Positions 32,501 through 43,020 of a stretch of DNA of 59,078 nucleotides are shown piece by piece; positions within the stretch are counted from its first letter, which is position 1; each line of letters opens with the position of its first letter. The translations under genes and the position numbers were made by a program. The stretch covers positions 1-59,078 of the forward strand of contig JANBPK010001227.1 in NCBI GenBank assembly GCA_027579435.1, read 5' to 3'. This DNA comes from Candolleomyces eurysporus. Its lineage: Eukaryota > Basidiomycota > Agaricomycetes > Agaricales > Psathyrellaceae. The notes below the pieces were generated by a model. That model was not told the origin of the DNA. It saw nothing but the letters and a program-made list of their open reading frames with translations, and did no database searches.

Positions 32501-35413
32501 TCTTAGGACGCCAAGAGGAACCTCGACCACTGGAGGGGCAAGGCTATGTCTGCCAGAAACACGTTCGATGAAGCAAAGGCTAGCCAATCGGCCAACCGGT
32601 CTCAAGGTGCTGTGGCCAACGGTCTTCAGGCTTTGAAGGACCAAGGTCGCTTGCACGGATTCCATGTGAGTATTGCTATCTACCCAACGTTCATCAGGCT
32701 CCAGCTCATCGTTTCTCAGGGCAAATTGGGCGCTCTGGGAGCCATCGACGGCAAGTACGACGTTGCCATTTCAACCGCTGCTGGAGGTCCTCTGTCCAAC
32801 ATGGTCGTCGACACTGTCGACCAGGGCAAGATCTGCATCGAGTACCTGCGAGCCAACAACCTCGGTCGAGCGTCTTTCATGGTTTTGGAGAAACTGCCCA
32901 GTTCAAACAGGATGGATCCCATTCAGACTCCAGAAGGTGTTCCTCGGCTTTTCGATCTTGTGAAGCCTAAGGACCCGATGTACCGAAAGGCGTTTTACAA
33001 GGCTCTGGGTGATACGCTCGTAGCGGACACTCTTGACCAGGCCAATCGCATCGCCTTTGGTGCTAGGCGTTTCCGTGTGGTCACGTTGGATGGCCAGATC
33101 ATCGAGACGTCTGGAGCCATGTCCGGTGGTGGTGGTCAGCCAATGAGAGGAGCTATGAGCGCCAAGCAGGCTGCCGATACCGTCAGCCCCACAACTCTGA
33201 AGAAGTATGAGCAAGAGGCTGCAGCGTGTGCCCAGGAGCTGAGCAAAGCAACCAAGGAATTCCAGGACGCGGAGGCTGAGCTGGATACGCTAAAGAGGAG
33301 GGAGCCAGAGTTGGAGATGGAGTATCAGAAGCTTGGGATGGAGGTTACGACTCGTAAGGCGAGGATCGCTGAGATGCAGAAGCGGGTTGCGGATTTGAAG
33401 TTGGTCATCCCCTTTTCTATACTCGGATCTTATGTGGCTGACTGATGTTTGGTAGGGCTCAGAATCAGCCTGATACAGCAGACCAAGACCGGATCAAGAC
33501 TCTCGACCGGGAGATTGCTAAGGAAGAGGCAAAGCTCGAAGACATCCAAGCCAAGGCCGCCGAAATCACCAGCGCCATCGCTGAACTCGAAGACAAGATC
33601 ATGGCTATTGGTGGTGCCAAACTTATGTCGCAAAAGAGCAAGGTCGACAGCGAGAGAATGTATATTGACCTTGCGGAAAAGGCTATCTCGAAAGCTGAGG
33701 AGACGAAAGCCAAGGCGGAGAGTGATATCAGGCGACTCGAGCAGGCGATTACGACCAACGAGGCGACCTTGGCCCAGGTGAAGAAAGAGTTGACCGACTT
33801 GAACCAGGAGGTCGTGGAAGCTACTCAATATCGGGACGAGCTGTCGAAGAAGGTCCAACAAGCTCAGACCGAGTTGGATAACCAGAAAGACAGGCTGGAT
33901 GAGGAGAAGGAGAAGCTTGAGGAGGCCGAGAAGGCTGTTGCTGGCTTCCGCAAGCGAGAGGTGAGATTTTTTAAGCTGCACCTGGTGGAGCCTGATACTA
34001 ACCTAAGGTTACTTAGATGGAGCTCAACCAGAAGCTGTCGGACCTCGCCAAGGAGATGGAAAACGCCCAAAATGCTCTGGACAAATACGAAACTGATCAT
34101 AACAAACTCCGCCTCCATGACATTGGGTTCGTAGTAATGTCTCCTCCATTTCACTCTCAGCTAATGCCCGCTTTTCATCAGGGATGACGACGATGATGAT
34201 AGCGATGACGAAGATGAAGAGAAACGAGAGGGAAGCACGCCCGATGGCGAAGAACAGGAAGGTGGCGCCGACGGTGAAGACGGGCCCAAGCCTAAGGCAA
34301 AGAAAGATCACGAGCTGAGGGTCTATGGTGCTGAAGAATTGAAGCGCCTCAAGCACAGCGAGCTGGTTGCTGACACTGAGTTGTTGGATGGTCTGTTCTT
34401 CCCGTTGTACTCCTAATCCCTTCTGTGCTGACGTGGCCTCGTTTTGACGTATATAGAGAAGATCAAGAACGCCAAAGTTGACCTGAGTGTCCTCAAGGAG
34501 TACAAGAAGCGTGAAGCCGAGTTCGACAACCGCGCCAAGGACGTTGAGCGGGTTACAGAGGAGCGAGATGCTCAGAAGGCTCATTATGATGGACTGAGGA
34601 AGCAGCGTCTGGACGAGTTCATGACTGGTTTCAACACGATCTCCTTGAAGCTGAAAGAAATGTACCAGGTATGCCGACTCCAGTTGCTCGTACACGTTTT
34701 GCAGTCCTGATAGGTTGCGTTTCATAGATGATTACGCTTGGAGGCAACGCTGAGCTAGAGTTGGTAGACAGTCTCGATCCTTTCTCGGAGGGCATCATCT
34801 TCAGCGTGATGCCTCCCAAGAAGAGTTGGAAGAATATCTCGAACTTGTCTGGTGGAGAGAAGGCAGGTACTATTCACCATTTCCTAGACGTCATATTGAC
34901 TTGTTGCATAGACTCTCAGTTCGCTGGCTCTCGTTTTCGCTCTCCACGTCTTCAAGGTGAGCTTACATTCGCATTTTGCTCTCCACTTCTCGATCTAACC
35001 CTCTCTAGCCAACACCGTTGTACTTCATGGACGAAATCGACGCTGCCCTCGACTTCAGAAACGTCTCCATCGTGGCCAACTATATCAAAGACCGAACCAA
35101 AAATGCGCAGTTCATCATCATCTCGCTTAGGTGGGTGTCAATGCTTTCATCTTACCTCGCCTCGTGTGGTACTGATCGTCCTGTGTTCATTTAGAAACGA
35201 CATGTTTGAGCTCAGTCACCGGCTTATCGGAATCTATAAGACAGCAAACGCCACAAGAAGTAAGTCATTTTCCCGTTTTGCTGGAAGATGAAAAGAATGG
35301 CTTCTGACGATACGTCACCTTCCCCTCTATTAGGTGTCTCGATTAACAATCACAGACTACTCACGACTGTGCCTGTGGTTGTCCCGCCGCCCGCTACGAA
35401 TGCGGCGTCGTGA
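29561..35413 (+). CDS. SMC4: Condensin subunit SMC4
   Basis: A large gene with more than fifteen short introns. The first ~330 residues are a Lys/Glu/Ser-rich disordered region typical of fungal Smc4. The N-terminal ATPase half follows: LVNFKSYAGRQEIGPF and Walker A GPNGSGKSN (near 30694), then NRFLILQGEVESIAQMKPKA, a characteristic Smc4 block. Long coiled coils flank a hinge near 32710-32930 (GALGAIDGKYDVAIS, LSNMVVDT). The C-terminal half has LSGGEK (signature motif, ~34848) and Walker B LYFMDEIDAALD, then IISLRNDMFELSHRL. TGA at 35411-35413. With Smc2 it forms the condensin ATPase that compacts mitotic chromosomes. One N at 30051 does not break the frame. Confidence 0.96.
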
Positions 35414-35747
35414 TCGTGAAGACCAGTGCTCGTTGTCTTCTTTCTTGCCTCTTTAGCCGCACATTGTTCTCTGTACTCTCGACTCTTCCTTCCCTTCCCT
35501 GTCTTGCAAACTTGACTGTAAAATAGATAGCTGAATTACTTCTTAATTATTGACATTCCTCTTCTCGTATACTATAAATGCGGCGTAACAAAAGCATGAA
35601 TCAATCGTGCCAACCAACCAGTGGCAGACTTCGACCGAATTCCATATCCTATCACACAGCGCAAACCCCCTCAGTCGTCCAGTCATCAAGTGTCATAAGG
35701 GATATAGCTCATAACCGTGTTGTGTACCAGGTAAGTAGATGGATGGG
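35414..35747. other. Convergent 3' region, SMC4 / CDK-like kinase
   Basis: About 330 bases between two stop codons facing each other; presumably 3' untranslated sequence. No exon seen. Confidence 0.45.
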
Positions 35748-37517
35748 CTACGAGCTTCTCCCTCCCCCGCTCCTACCCGGAACCGAGAGCAAAACCGAGT
35801 GCAACCACTCTCCTAGCGATTTGCCTTGCCACTCGTACTTGGAGATCTTGCGAAGTACGTGTGGTATCGTCGAGGAAGGATAGGAAGAAGCAGGAAGGGG
35901 ATCCGCGTCGTGATAGCCCGGAGGAAGCAAGAGCAAGTTATCAGCTGTAATCCACGGGTGAAGCAGGGCTGTTGAAGCCTTTTGTCTGGATGCGGTTGGG
36001 TAGACGAGGAAGCGCGAGAGGAGGTCGAAGGGTGTTGGGACAGGTTTGTGTGGGAGCTGTTCAGGCGGAGGCGGTGCTGAGGCCGACCCTGCTGTACCGT
36101 TTAGACCGTATCCATTCGAAGTTGAATTCGAAGCAGAGAGTCGACGAGACGCGGAAGGCCGAGGAGCAGCTGGTGTAGGCGTGGTACGAGACGAGGGAGG
36201 GAGGTTGGGGAGTAAGGGTTGCACAGCAACGGCGGGGACGACGTTGAATACGACGCTCTTGGATCCAGGGAGATCGTCGAATTCCTGTAGAATAGATATG
36301 TCTGTTAGCAAGGTGTGAGAGGAAGAATGATAAGTGGTGGACTGACAGGCCAATTATCTGGGGTAGNCGTTCCGTAAATCTTGAATATACTCCACGCTAG
36401 TCCAATCTCGCCACGGTCACCGTTGAAGAGAGTGTCACGACCCCATTGAGCACCCGGATAACCAATTCGCAGGTATTTCGGGACGATGAATGGTTGAGTC
36501 GTGTTGGACTGACCACCAGCACTCTCTTCCGCTTCATCATCGTCGTCGTCACAGTCGTCGTCGTCTCCGTCTTCTGTATCGTCGCTTGAGAGTCTCAAGG
36601 GAGTGAAAAATTGGGCAAGAGTCGCTCCCAAACTCCAACGGTCAACAGCCAGGGCATCGTATGATCTAGTCCCAAAGAGGAGCTCGGGCGCTCGGTAGGC
36701 TCTAGTGGGTCAGTCAGAATGGAGCCGAAGGAAGTTATTATTAGAATGTTGCTTACCCTGTGCAGACTTCAAAGTACAATTTCCCCGCGTATTCTGGCCA
36801 GATATCGTCCTCCTTGATGGGGCCCGGCTCGTTGGCCTTCCAACACACACCAAAGTCGATGAGTTTGACACACCCGTCTCTTGTGAGGACTATGTTCTCC
36901 GGTTTGATGTCACGATGAGCAATTTGACGCGAGTCATCGTGGAGATAGGCCACTGCACTGAGCACTTGGAAGATGATGGACCGGGCAATAGTGGTAAATT
37001 GCCGTTCTTGCTGTCGACTGGCTGCAGCATCCGGAGAAGGAGTCGGCGGGAAAGGATGGGGCGAGAAGAATGGGGATGACAGAAGGTCCGTTAGAGATAT
37101 TGGGATGTACGGCATGTAGAGCTTGAGGACTTCCTCGTCCTCGTCTTCAAAGCAACCTAATACCGAGATGATCTGGGATGCGTGAGTCCCCAATTCCTGA
37201 ACACCTATTTTATTTTCAAACATACGTTTTGGTTCGATATACTGGTCAAAATTCTGAACTCTTTCACGATATCATGAGGCGCTCTGGAGAACTTGCGAAC
37301 GACCGGGGCCGATTTAACGACGATCCACTGTGGTTGGCCATCCTTCATGGATATCCAGGCCCTTTCCACCGTTGAAACCGGGCCCTCGACGATGATATCA
37401 TAGTGAGATTGGGGCTGGTGGGACCATGCTCAGCATCACACGACAAGCTCTGAGCACGTTTAACAGCACACTCACCGTATCCTGGATAGCGAGAACGTCG
37501 GCCTCTGTGAGAGCCAT
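35748..37517 (-). CDS. CDK-like Ser/Thr protein kinase (possibly Cak1/Csk1 type)
   Basis: Starts at ATG 37517 (MALTEADVLAIQDT), first exon 37517-37476. The kinase domain shows the ATP-binding Lys in WIVVKSAP, the C-helix Glu in IVKEFRIL, the catalytic loop HRDIKPEN, metal site IDFGVCW and the YRAPELLFG segment with RWSLGATLAQFF. All catalytic residues are present. The activation segment lacks the usual TxY or T-loop of MAPK or classical CDKs, which fits CDK-activating kinases of the Cak1/Csk1 type; this is inference. A long acidic insertion (DDTEDGDDDDCDDDDDEAEE) lies in the C-lobe. The fold closes with TPDNWPEFDDLPG, a Pro/Ser-rich insert and LLSRFLVYPTASRQKAS. The N at 36367 is frame-neutral. 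Divergent from the ankyrin gene, 285 bases apart. Confidence 0.88.
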
Positions 37518-37802
37518 GTCTGGGTCGTCTCGAGAGAGAATATTGGAGGGGGTGGAGGTGGAGGGGAGGCGCTATCCCGGGATTTTGGGGATGCAGCCGG
37601 TGAGAGTCGCCATGCAAGAGGAATTCAAAAAGGGCAATCGAGAATCGAAAACCGCGACGGCCAACGTGGGCAGGCACGCTGCACCTTTGCCTTTCTCGGC
37701 CCGCAGTTTCATCCCAAATATAGCAATCCCCGCGATGGCCGGTGCCGGCTCGCAGCATCGTCCTTTGCTCTCTCCCCCCTTCACCATCTTCCACATTCCG
37801 CA
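37518..37802. promoter_or_regulatory. Bidirectional promoter, CDK-like kinase / ankyrin protein
   Basis: 285 bases between divergent ATGs. GC-rich with no clear TATA box; both genes probably draw on this interval. Confidence 0.45.
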
Positions 37803-38651
37803 ATGGCAACCCCAGAACCCGAGGTCAGAGGCGCAAACAACAGTGAGTGGTTTGTGTCAAGGTCAACGCGCAATCTGCAAGAAACTAAACACAGTTAGAC
37901 GAGAGATTGCTCGCCGCAGCGCGATCTGATAACGAGGAGTTGCTGCTCGAAATATTTGACGACGGGGAATTTGATATTAACTGTCAGGATGGGTATGTGA
38001 TTGCATTATGAAGCCATTCTTGAGTTGGTAACCGATAGTCTATCATAGTCTAGGGAATACGCGTATGTGATTGCAGAGAGTTGATGAAGAACGCGTCGCT
38101 AATGGGCACTCCGATTTCGACGTGCAGCGCTTCACAACGCGTAAGTTGGCCGAATCTGTATCCCAGAATTCAGTATATGACATTATATAGCGTTATGCAT
38201 GGCTCAGTGGACGTTCTCGAACATATCCTATCTCATGAAGAGTGCGACGTCGACCCAATAAACCGAATCGACAAGGCAACACCTCTACACTTAGCCGTTC
38301 AATTGGAAGATCCAGAGTTGAGACTCCATATTGTGGGCAGTCTACTAGAAGCAGGTGCTGATACGACGTACGCACCCAGTTGCACCATCCATGGCGAAAC
38401 TCATCTTTTTGCGTTGGCAGATTGAAGGATAAGAACGGGTTCACAGTGCCAGACATCGTATCATCGGACGATACCGCGGTGTTAGCCGCAATCCGCAAAG
38501 CTAAGGCACAGGACTCCATCTCCAACGACGACATCGCACACGGTACGTTCGATATATCTATCCCTGGAGTTCTGCTCGTCCACTTACTGTCGCCTCTCCA
38601 GACGACGACGACGACGACGATGGTGAGGGCTCTGGGTCAGACTCTGAGTGA
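37803..38651 (+). CDS. Ankyrin-repeat protein with acidic tail
   Basis: Seven exons (37803-37842, 37899-37992, 38049-38062, 38128-38140, 38191-38367, 38421-38542, 38602-38651) splice in phase to 169 aa; two are micro-exons of 14 and 13 nt. The reading gives ERLLAAARSDNEELLLEIF, then DGLGNTPLHNAVMHGSVDVL and the repeat core ATPLHLAVQLEDPELRLHIV, EAGADTTLKDKNGFTVPDI: about three ankyrin repeats. The tail is DDDDDDGEGSGSDSE. Small fungal ankyrin proteins of this layout exist; a ribosome-assembly chaperone role like that of Yar1 is conceivable but unproven. The micro-exon model rests on the restored ankyrin consensus across both junctions. Confidence 0.82.
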
Positions 38652-39146
38652 AGATCCACTCCCCGATCCCCTTCCTACTGTTTTGACGTTATGTATACCC
38701 TTATCTCTCTTAATTCTATTAGATAGACCTTCGAACGGTTCCCGTGTCCTGGGAGATAGGGGGCGTCCTCGTTTGGCAACTGATTAGATTCGGCGCGCAT
38801 CTTATCTTTCCGAGTCTTGTGCTAAGCGCCGCTGCCTTGGGAAGAGACTGGCGGCCCAGCGAAGTCATCACGTTGAGAATGAGGGAAAATGGTTCTGTAA
38901 CTGCAGCACTCTGAGATAAATAGAAGGATGTAGGAACTTAGGGGCAACGATGTAGAACCTGAATATGGCAAAGATCAAGAAATGGGTAAGGGTGTAGAAA
39001 TGGGCAACGATACAGAATAAGAAAGCGGGTGATTAAAAGTACACGAGAAACGACAAAAAGCAGCACTCGACGGACCAATGAGAACAATGACGGCGGCAAG
39101 CCGCCAAAGGGATTCCGAAGTCTACGTTGTGCGAGGATCCAGCACA
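38652..39146. other. Convergent 3' region
   Basis: About 500 bases between the ankyrin stop and the stop of small gene A. A short imperfect repeat (GGGCAACGAT, at 38941 and 39001) is present. No exon seen. Confidence 0.35.
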
Positions 39147-39478
39147 CTAGTTAGACCCGTCTGCGGCCGACAAAAGCTTGAGAATGTTCTGGGGAACAGC
39201 CTTGATGAGGATTCCTCCGGACTTGATATCGTACACCCACATGTCCTGCAAGTGAAAAAAGGAAAGAATGGAAAAGCATCAGCTTGAAAGTCAATGAAGA
39301 ATTCAACTGAGCCCCTTACCCGCCGCTCGGAGAAAACCTTCTTGTCGACAAGCCCCTCTGTTCCTGCATCTGCCCGGAAAGGTTGACCAACTGGATCGTA
39401 GACCTCGGCAAGGGCAACCTTATCGCCGACCGAAAAGCGTGAAGGGTGAGGTGGAGTGGCGCTGATCTCGTTGCGCAT
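39147..39478 (-). CDS. Small SH3/KOW-like protein A, 85 aa
   Basis: Exons 39478-39320 and 39245-39147 join in phase (FSERR | DMWVYDIK). The protein reads RFSVGDKVALAEVYD, GTEGLVDKKVF, WVYDIKSGGILIKAVP and QNILKLL. The F-x-x-GDKV opening, the GTEG turn and the ending VPQNILKL suggest a small SH3- or KOW-like beta barrel. There is no signal peptide or membrane segment. It is nearly the same as gene B (40030-40363) with shared flanks, and has the same plan as genes C and D. TTTAAATA at 39605-39612 (TATTTAAA on the gene strand) lies about 130 bases upstream. I do not recognise a named family. ATG 39478 was chosen over an upstream in-frame ATG (39586) because gene B starts at the matching place. 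Confidence 0.75.
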
Positions 39479-40029
39479 GATAGCAATGTGGCTTGTAAAG
39501 GAAGGGCTCAGCGAAAAGCGGAGTGGAAGGGTGCGCTGTGAGGTTCGTGGGTTGCCGAGAAACTCGGAGGGGAGTTGGGGAAACAAAGCTCATACGCGCC
39601 GGGGTTTAAATACCTTCAGGCCCTCGTAACTATTGGCACTCCACTGCGGTTACATCACGACCTCTGTCATTCATGGATGGTCACAAAGCGATGGCGCTAC
39701 TTTGTCTGTGAGCTTCGACGGGCGCGTGTCAGGGTCTCGAGTTCTTAGAAGCTACGAATAGATCGCTTTTTAACAAAGGCATTGTGCTCGTGTATTCTGC
39801 TTTGTTTCGTTGCTATCTGGAGCATGTCACCTGACTGACTGACCGCATCTCATTATTGTCCATATTAGGATGACCTTCATCGCTCTCCACTTTGCATAGG
39901 ATAAGGAAGCAGGCGATTAGAAGTACACAAGCAACAACCACAAGCAGGATTCGAAGGACCAACGAGAACTATGATGGCGGCAAGGCGCCAAAGGGTCATA
40001 CAGTCTACGTGACGTCTAAGTCCAGCACT
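39479..40029. promoter_or_regulatory. Promoter of small gene A and spacer
   Basis: Contains the TATTTAAA-type element (39605-39612) in a block also found upstream of gene B (40509-40516), then the 3' flank of gene B. The last 130 bases before gene B's stop match the 3' flank of gene A, so the repeat unit includes promoter and 3' sequence. Confidence 0.5.
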
Positions 40030-40363
40030 CTAGCTAGACCCGTCTCCCGCCAGCACAAGCTTAAGAATGTTCTGAGGGACAGCACTGATAAAGAATCCTC
40101 CCGCCTTAATATCATAAGCCCACATGTCCTGCAAATACAAAGAGAAAGAAAGATAGCACGTTAGCTCGAAATCCAATGAAGAATTCAGCTGAGCCTCTTA
40201 CCCTTCGCTCGGAGAAGATCTTCTTCTTGATTAATCCCTCGGTTCCTGCGTCTGCTCGGAAAGTTTGACCGATTGGCTCGTAGTCCACCGCAAGCGCAAC
40301 CTTGTCTCCGACCGAGAAACGGGAGGGGCGGGGTGGAGGGACACCAGTTCCGTAATTGTTCAT
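40030..40363 (-). CDS. Small SH3/KOW-like protein B, 86 aa
   Basis: Exons 40363-40202 and 40128-40030 join at the same phase-0 point as gene A (FSERR | DMWAYDIK). It starts MNNYGTGVPPPRPSRFSVGD and ends QNILKLVLAGDGSS. About four in five residues match gene A by eye; the N-terminal ten and the last ten differ most. The promoter element TTTAAATA is at 40509-40516. The pair is a recent tandem duplicate at a spacing of about 885 bases. Function unknown; a small beta-barrel fold is inferred from GDKV, GTEG and VPxNILKL. Intact open frame with clean splice sites, so probably expressed. Confidence 0.75.
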
Positions 40364-41206
40364 GATAATGATAGGTTGTGGTGCAAGGGCTCAGCGAGAA
40401 GCGGAAGCTGAAGAAAGGTGCGGGGCTGAAGGCGTAGGCTGTGAGGTTGGCGGGTGGGCGAAGGACTCCAAGGGAAGTTGGGGGAAGCCATGCTCATATG
40501 CACTGGACTTTAAATACCTTCAAGCCTCTGTAGCTATTCACACCCCATCGCGGTTACTTCACGGCCACTTTCATTTCGCGTACTGATGGAGGGTCAAAAA
40601 AGCCATTGTCCTAGTGTTCTCTGTGAGCTTCGACGCGCGCGCGCCAGGGTCTTGGGTTCTTGGAAACCATGAATTCGATCGCGCTATGAAAGGCATTGCG
40701 CTCGGTTATTTTTCTTGTTTCGTTGCTGCCCGCGGCATGTCACCGACGTACCGCATTTCATTACCGTCCAAATCAGGACGACCTTCATACCAGGCCAGCT
40801 GGGCCCCATATCAGCGCCGCACGCGTACTTCTTGAAAGAGACCCTGGACCGTTCATCGTTCAAGACTTTTCTCTCAAATTATCGGCTTTAAGAGCTTAAG
40901 AAGATGGTCACAATGATGGCATTGAAAGCGAGATTGCAGCGCGGTACATTTGGGGCGCAGGACTCTGCGCTGTGTATACATGAAAGGTCGTAAACNTTTT
41001 CGTGACAGATAGAATGCGTAGCTCTAGCTCTAGAAGATATACAAATGCAAAACCATGAAGACCAATAGAAAACACGATAGCAAACACAACACACAACACA
41101 CGGAACACAAAAGCAAACTTAGATGCGTTAAAGAAAGTGAAAGATGAGGGAGAAAAAAACGTGATGGATCACAAATGAAGGATAGCCTCCGCTAGGCACG
41201 CTTGCT
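40364..41206. promoter_or_regulatory. Promoter of small gene B and spacer to gene C
   Basis: About 840 bases. The first 200 carry the gene B promoter, including the TATA-like element. The remainder has no supported exon and includes an N at 40996. Confidence 0.4.
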
Positions 41207-41581
41207 CTAGACAGGAAGAAGATGGTCCTCCGGAACACCTCTCACGATCGTTCGGTCGGCCAACTTCAAGGTGTAGGCCCACTGAACCGGCTAAACAATG
41301 GCATGCGCCGTTAGCACTGGAGTTAGCGAAAGAGACTTGAATATACACTTGCCGGCTTCCACTTATCGCCCTTCTTCAGATAATGCTCCACGCAAACGGC
41401 ATGAGTGCCTAGATGCACTGTAAAATCAACACCCGTATAACTCTTGCTAACGGAAACTTTGTCGCCCGGGTCGTACAAAGCCTGTACTAACAGTTAATTC
41501 TCTCCTCTGAGAGAATTCATGAGAGAAAACACGTACCGGTCCAGCGTTCTTGCGCTCAAACTCAGTAATGGTGGGATCCAT
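41207..41581 (-). CDS. Small SH3/KOW-like protein C, 85-87 aa
   Basis: Exon 1 is 41581-41537 (MDPTITEFERKNAGP), exon 2 starts at 41481 and exon 3 is 41290-41207. The reading is YDPGDKVSVSKSYTG, DFTVHLGTHAVCVEHYL, PVQWAYTLKLADRTIV and VPEDHLLPV. It shares with A and B the GDKV opening, the GTxxxV turn, an intron just before the W-x-Y strand and the VPxxxLL ending, although identity is low. The second intron has two possible donors, both phase 0: GCAAGT after KWKP (41352) or GTATAT six bases later. ATTAAATA at 41681-41688 is about 100 bases upstream. Function unknown. Confidence 0.7.
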
Positions 41582-43020
41582 CTTGATAGGCTGCTGGGTG
41601 GGCGAGGGAGTAGAGGGTGCTGTGGTCTAGTCGGTGGGTGGTAGTGGTTAGTCTTGAAGGAGTGTTGACCCCTCCCAAACATTAAATACTCCAAAAACTT
41701 GTCGACTTCTCGAACTCTAAGCGAGGATTATAGTCCGTTTTGGGACGCCCCGAGGGGGGCGTGCGAGCCGGCGCGCGCGCCGGCCATTGGGCGCTACCCG
41801 TTTAGGGAGCGCTCTCCAAGGGATGCGGTCCTTCTCCCGGCACTTTGTCCGTTTTTCAGACCACAGCCGCCGGCCTGCCCACACCCTGAGAGAACCTAGG
41901 TGGAAGATCAGATCTCAGGGTTGTTGCCCCGGAGCTTCAACTTTTTTTCCATTGTCCTCCCTCCGCGCCCCCGCACCATCGGCCGGTCAGGAGCGCTTCT
42001 TTGAGCTTGTTGATAACAAAGGCTTAAGTGTAGAGTCGGCTTTGCCCGATTGTAGTCAAGAATCGTCCTTATCTTAATTTACGGCCCGATCTGTATCTTC
42101 TGGGATTTTTGTTCGAGCTGTAGAATTATATGAAGGCACTGGTCAAAGTGGTGAAGGTGCTTGAGGACACCGTTAAGAGCTCAAGAGACGATCACAGCTA
42201 AAGTGAACCCAAGTTATTAGAGAACCGGTCTATTGGAGCAAATAGGGGTAGGGATCCCAACAGCGCAGCTTTTCCATGTGCTCTTTCCGCTCCGCTGAAC
42301 AACCGCCGGTTCGGAACACACCTTTCTGTTTCGAGTTTGTTGATAATAATTCCGGGAATTAGGCCTGCTCAATGGCGGTATGGAAGCATGGAGGGCGGGA
42401 AAAACTCGACTTTGTTTGATAGACTGGGAGTATTCGGGGTGGATGTTCACTCCATGAGAGGCTCTCAAGGCGACATTCATGGAGGCAGAACTTAACTCTG
42501 AATGGCGGATTGTAATTCGCCCCGCTCTCCCGGAATTCGGTGAATACCTGGATGCCGATTGGTTGTGGAGGTCGAAGTCCAGGATGATGATTATCTAGCC
42601 TTGAAGCCAATCGACTTTGCCTAACAAATTTACCCCGTGAAAGGTCTGAGAGTATGTTCAGCTGAGTGTAGTTCACCTCGTGTGCATATGAAATTTAGAA
42701 TGATGGTTCCGGAATTGGACATAATATCTGCATTACTTTACGAAGGACCAACTTTAGGACTAAGCATAATCAACTGCGAGATGGTGCCACGTCCTTGAGA
42801 CCATCTCATAAGCGCCAGTCTCTCCGTGCCTGAGCCTCTCAGCTCTGCTGCTCTACTGCATGCGACACGACCTGCTCGCGAATTTGTTTTCTATACGCTT
42901 TCCCCTCTTTTTGTTGTTCTGTGAGCGCGAGCCCGCCACATCTAGTAATCGACCAGGTCTTATAGAACGTTTTGAATAATTCTGAGGGCCTTCCCAATAT
43001 CCTCTCGCTGTACCCTGGTG
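41582..43020. other. Gene-poor region with a GC palindrome
   Basis: About 1.4 kb. The gene C promoter is at the left end. A perfect 18-base GC palindrome lies at 41767-41784. Minus-strand frames at 42217-42676 are open but have no motif, splice pattern or good codon texture, so I do not call them. Confidence 0.4.

Noticed and set aside
42217..42676. Overlapping minus-strand frames in the gene-poor stretch
   Set aside because: No ATG context, motif or splice partner was convincing, and composition looks non-coding.
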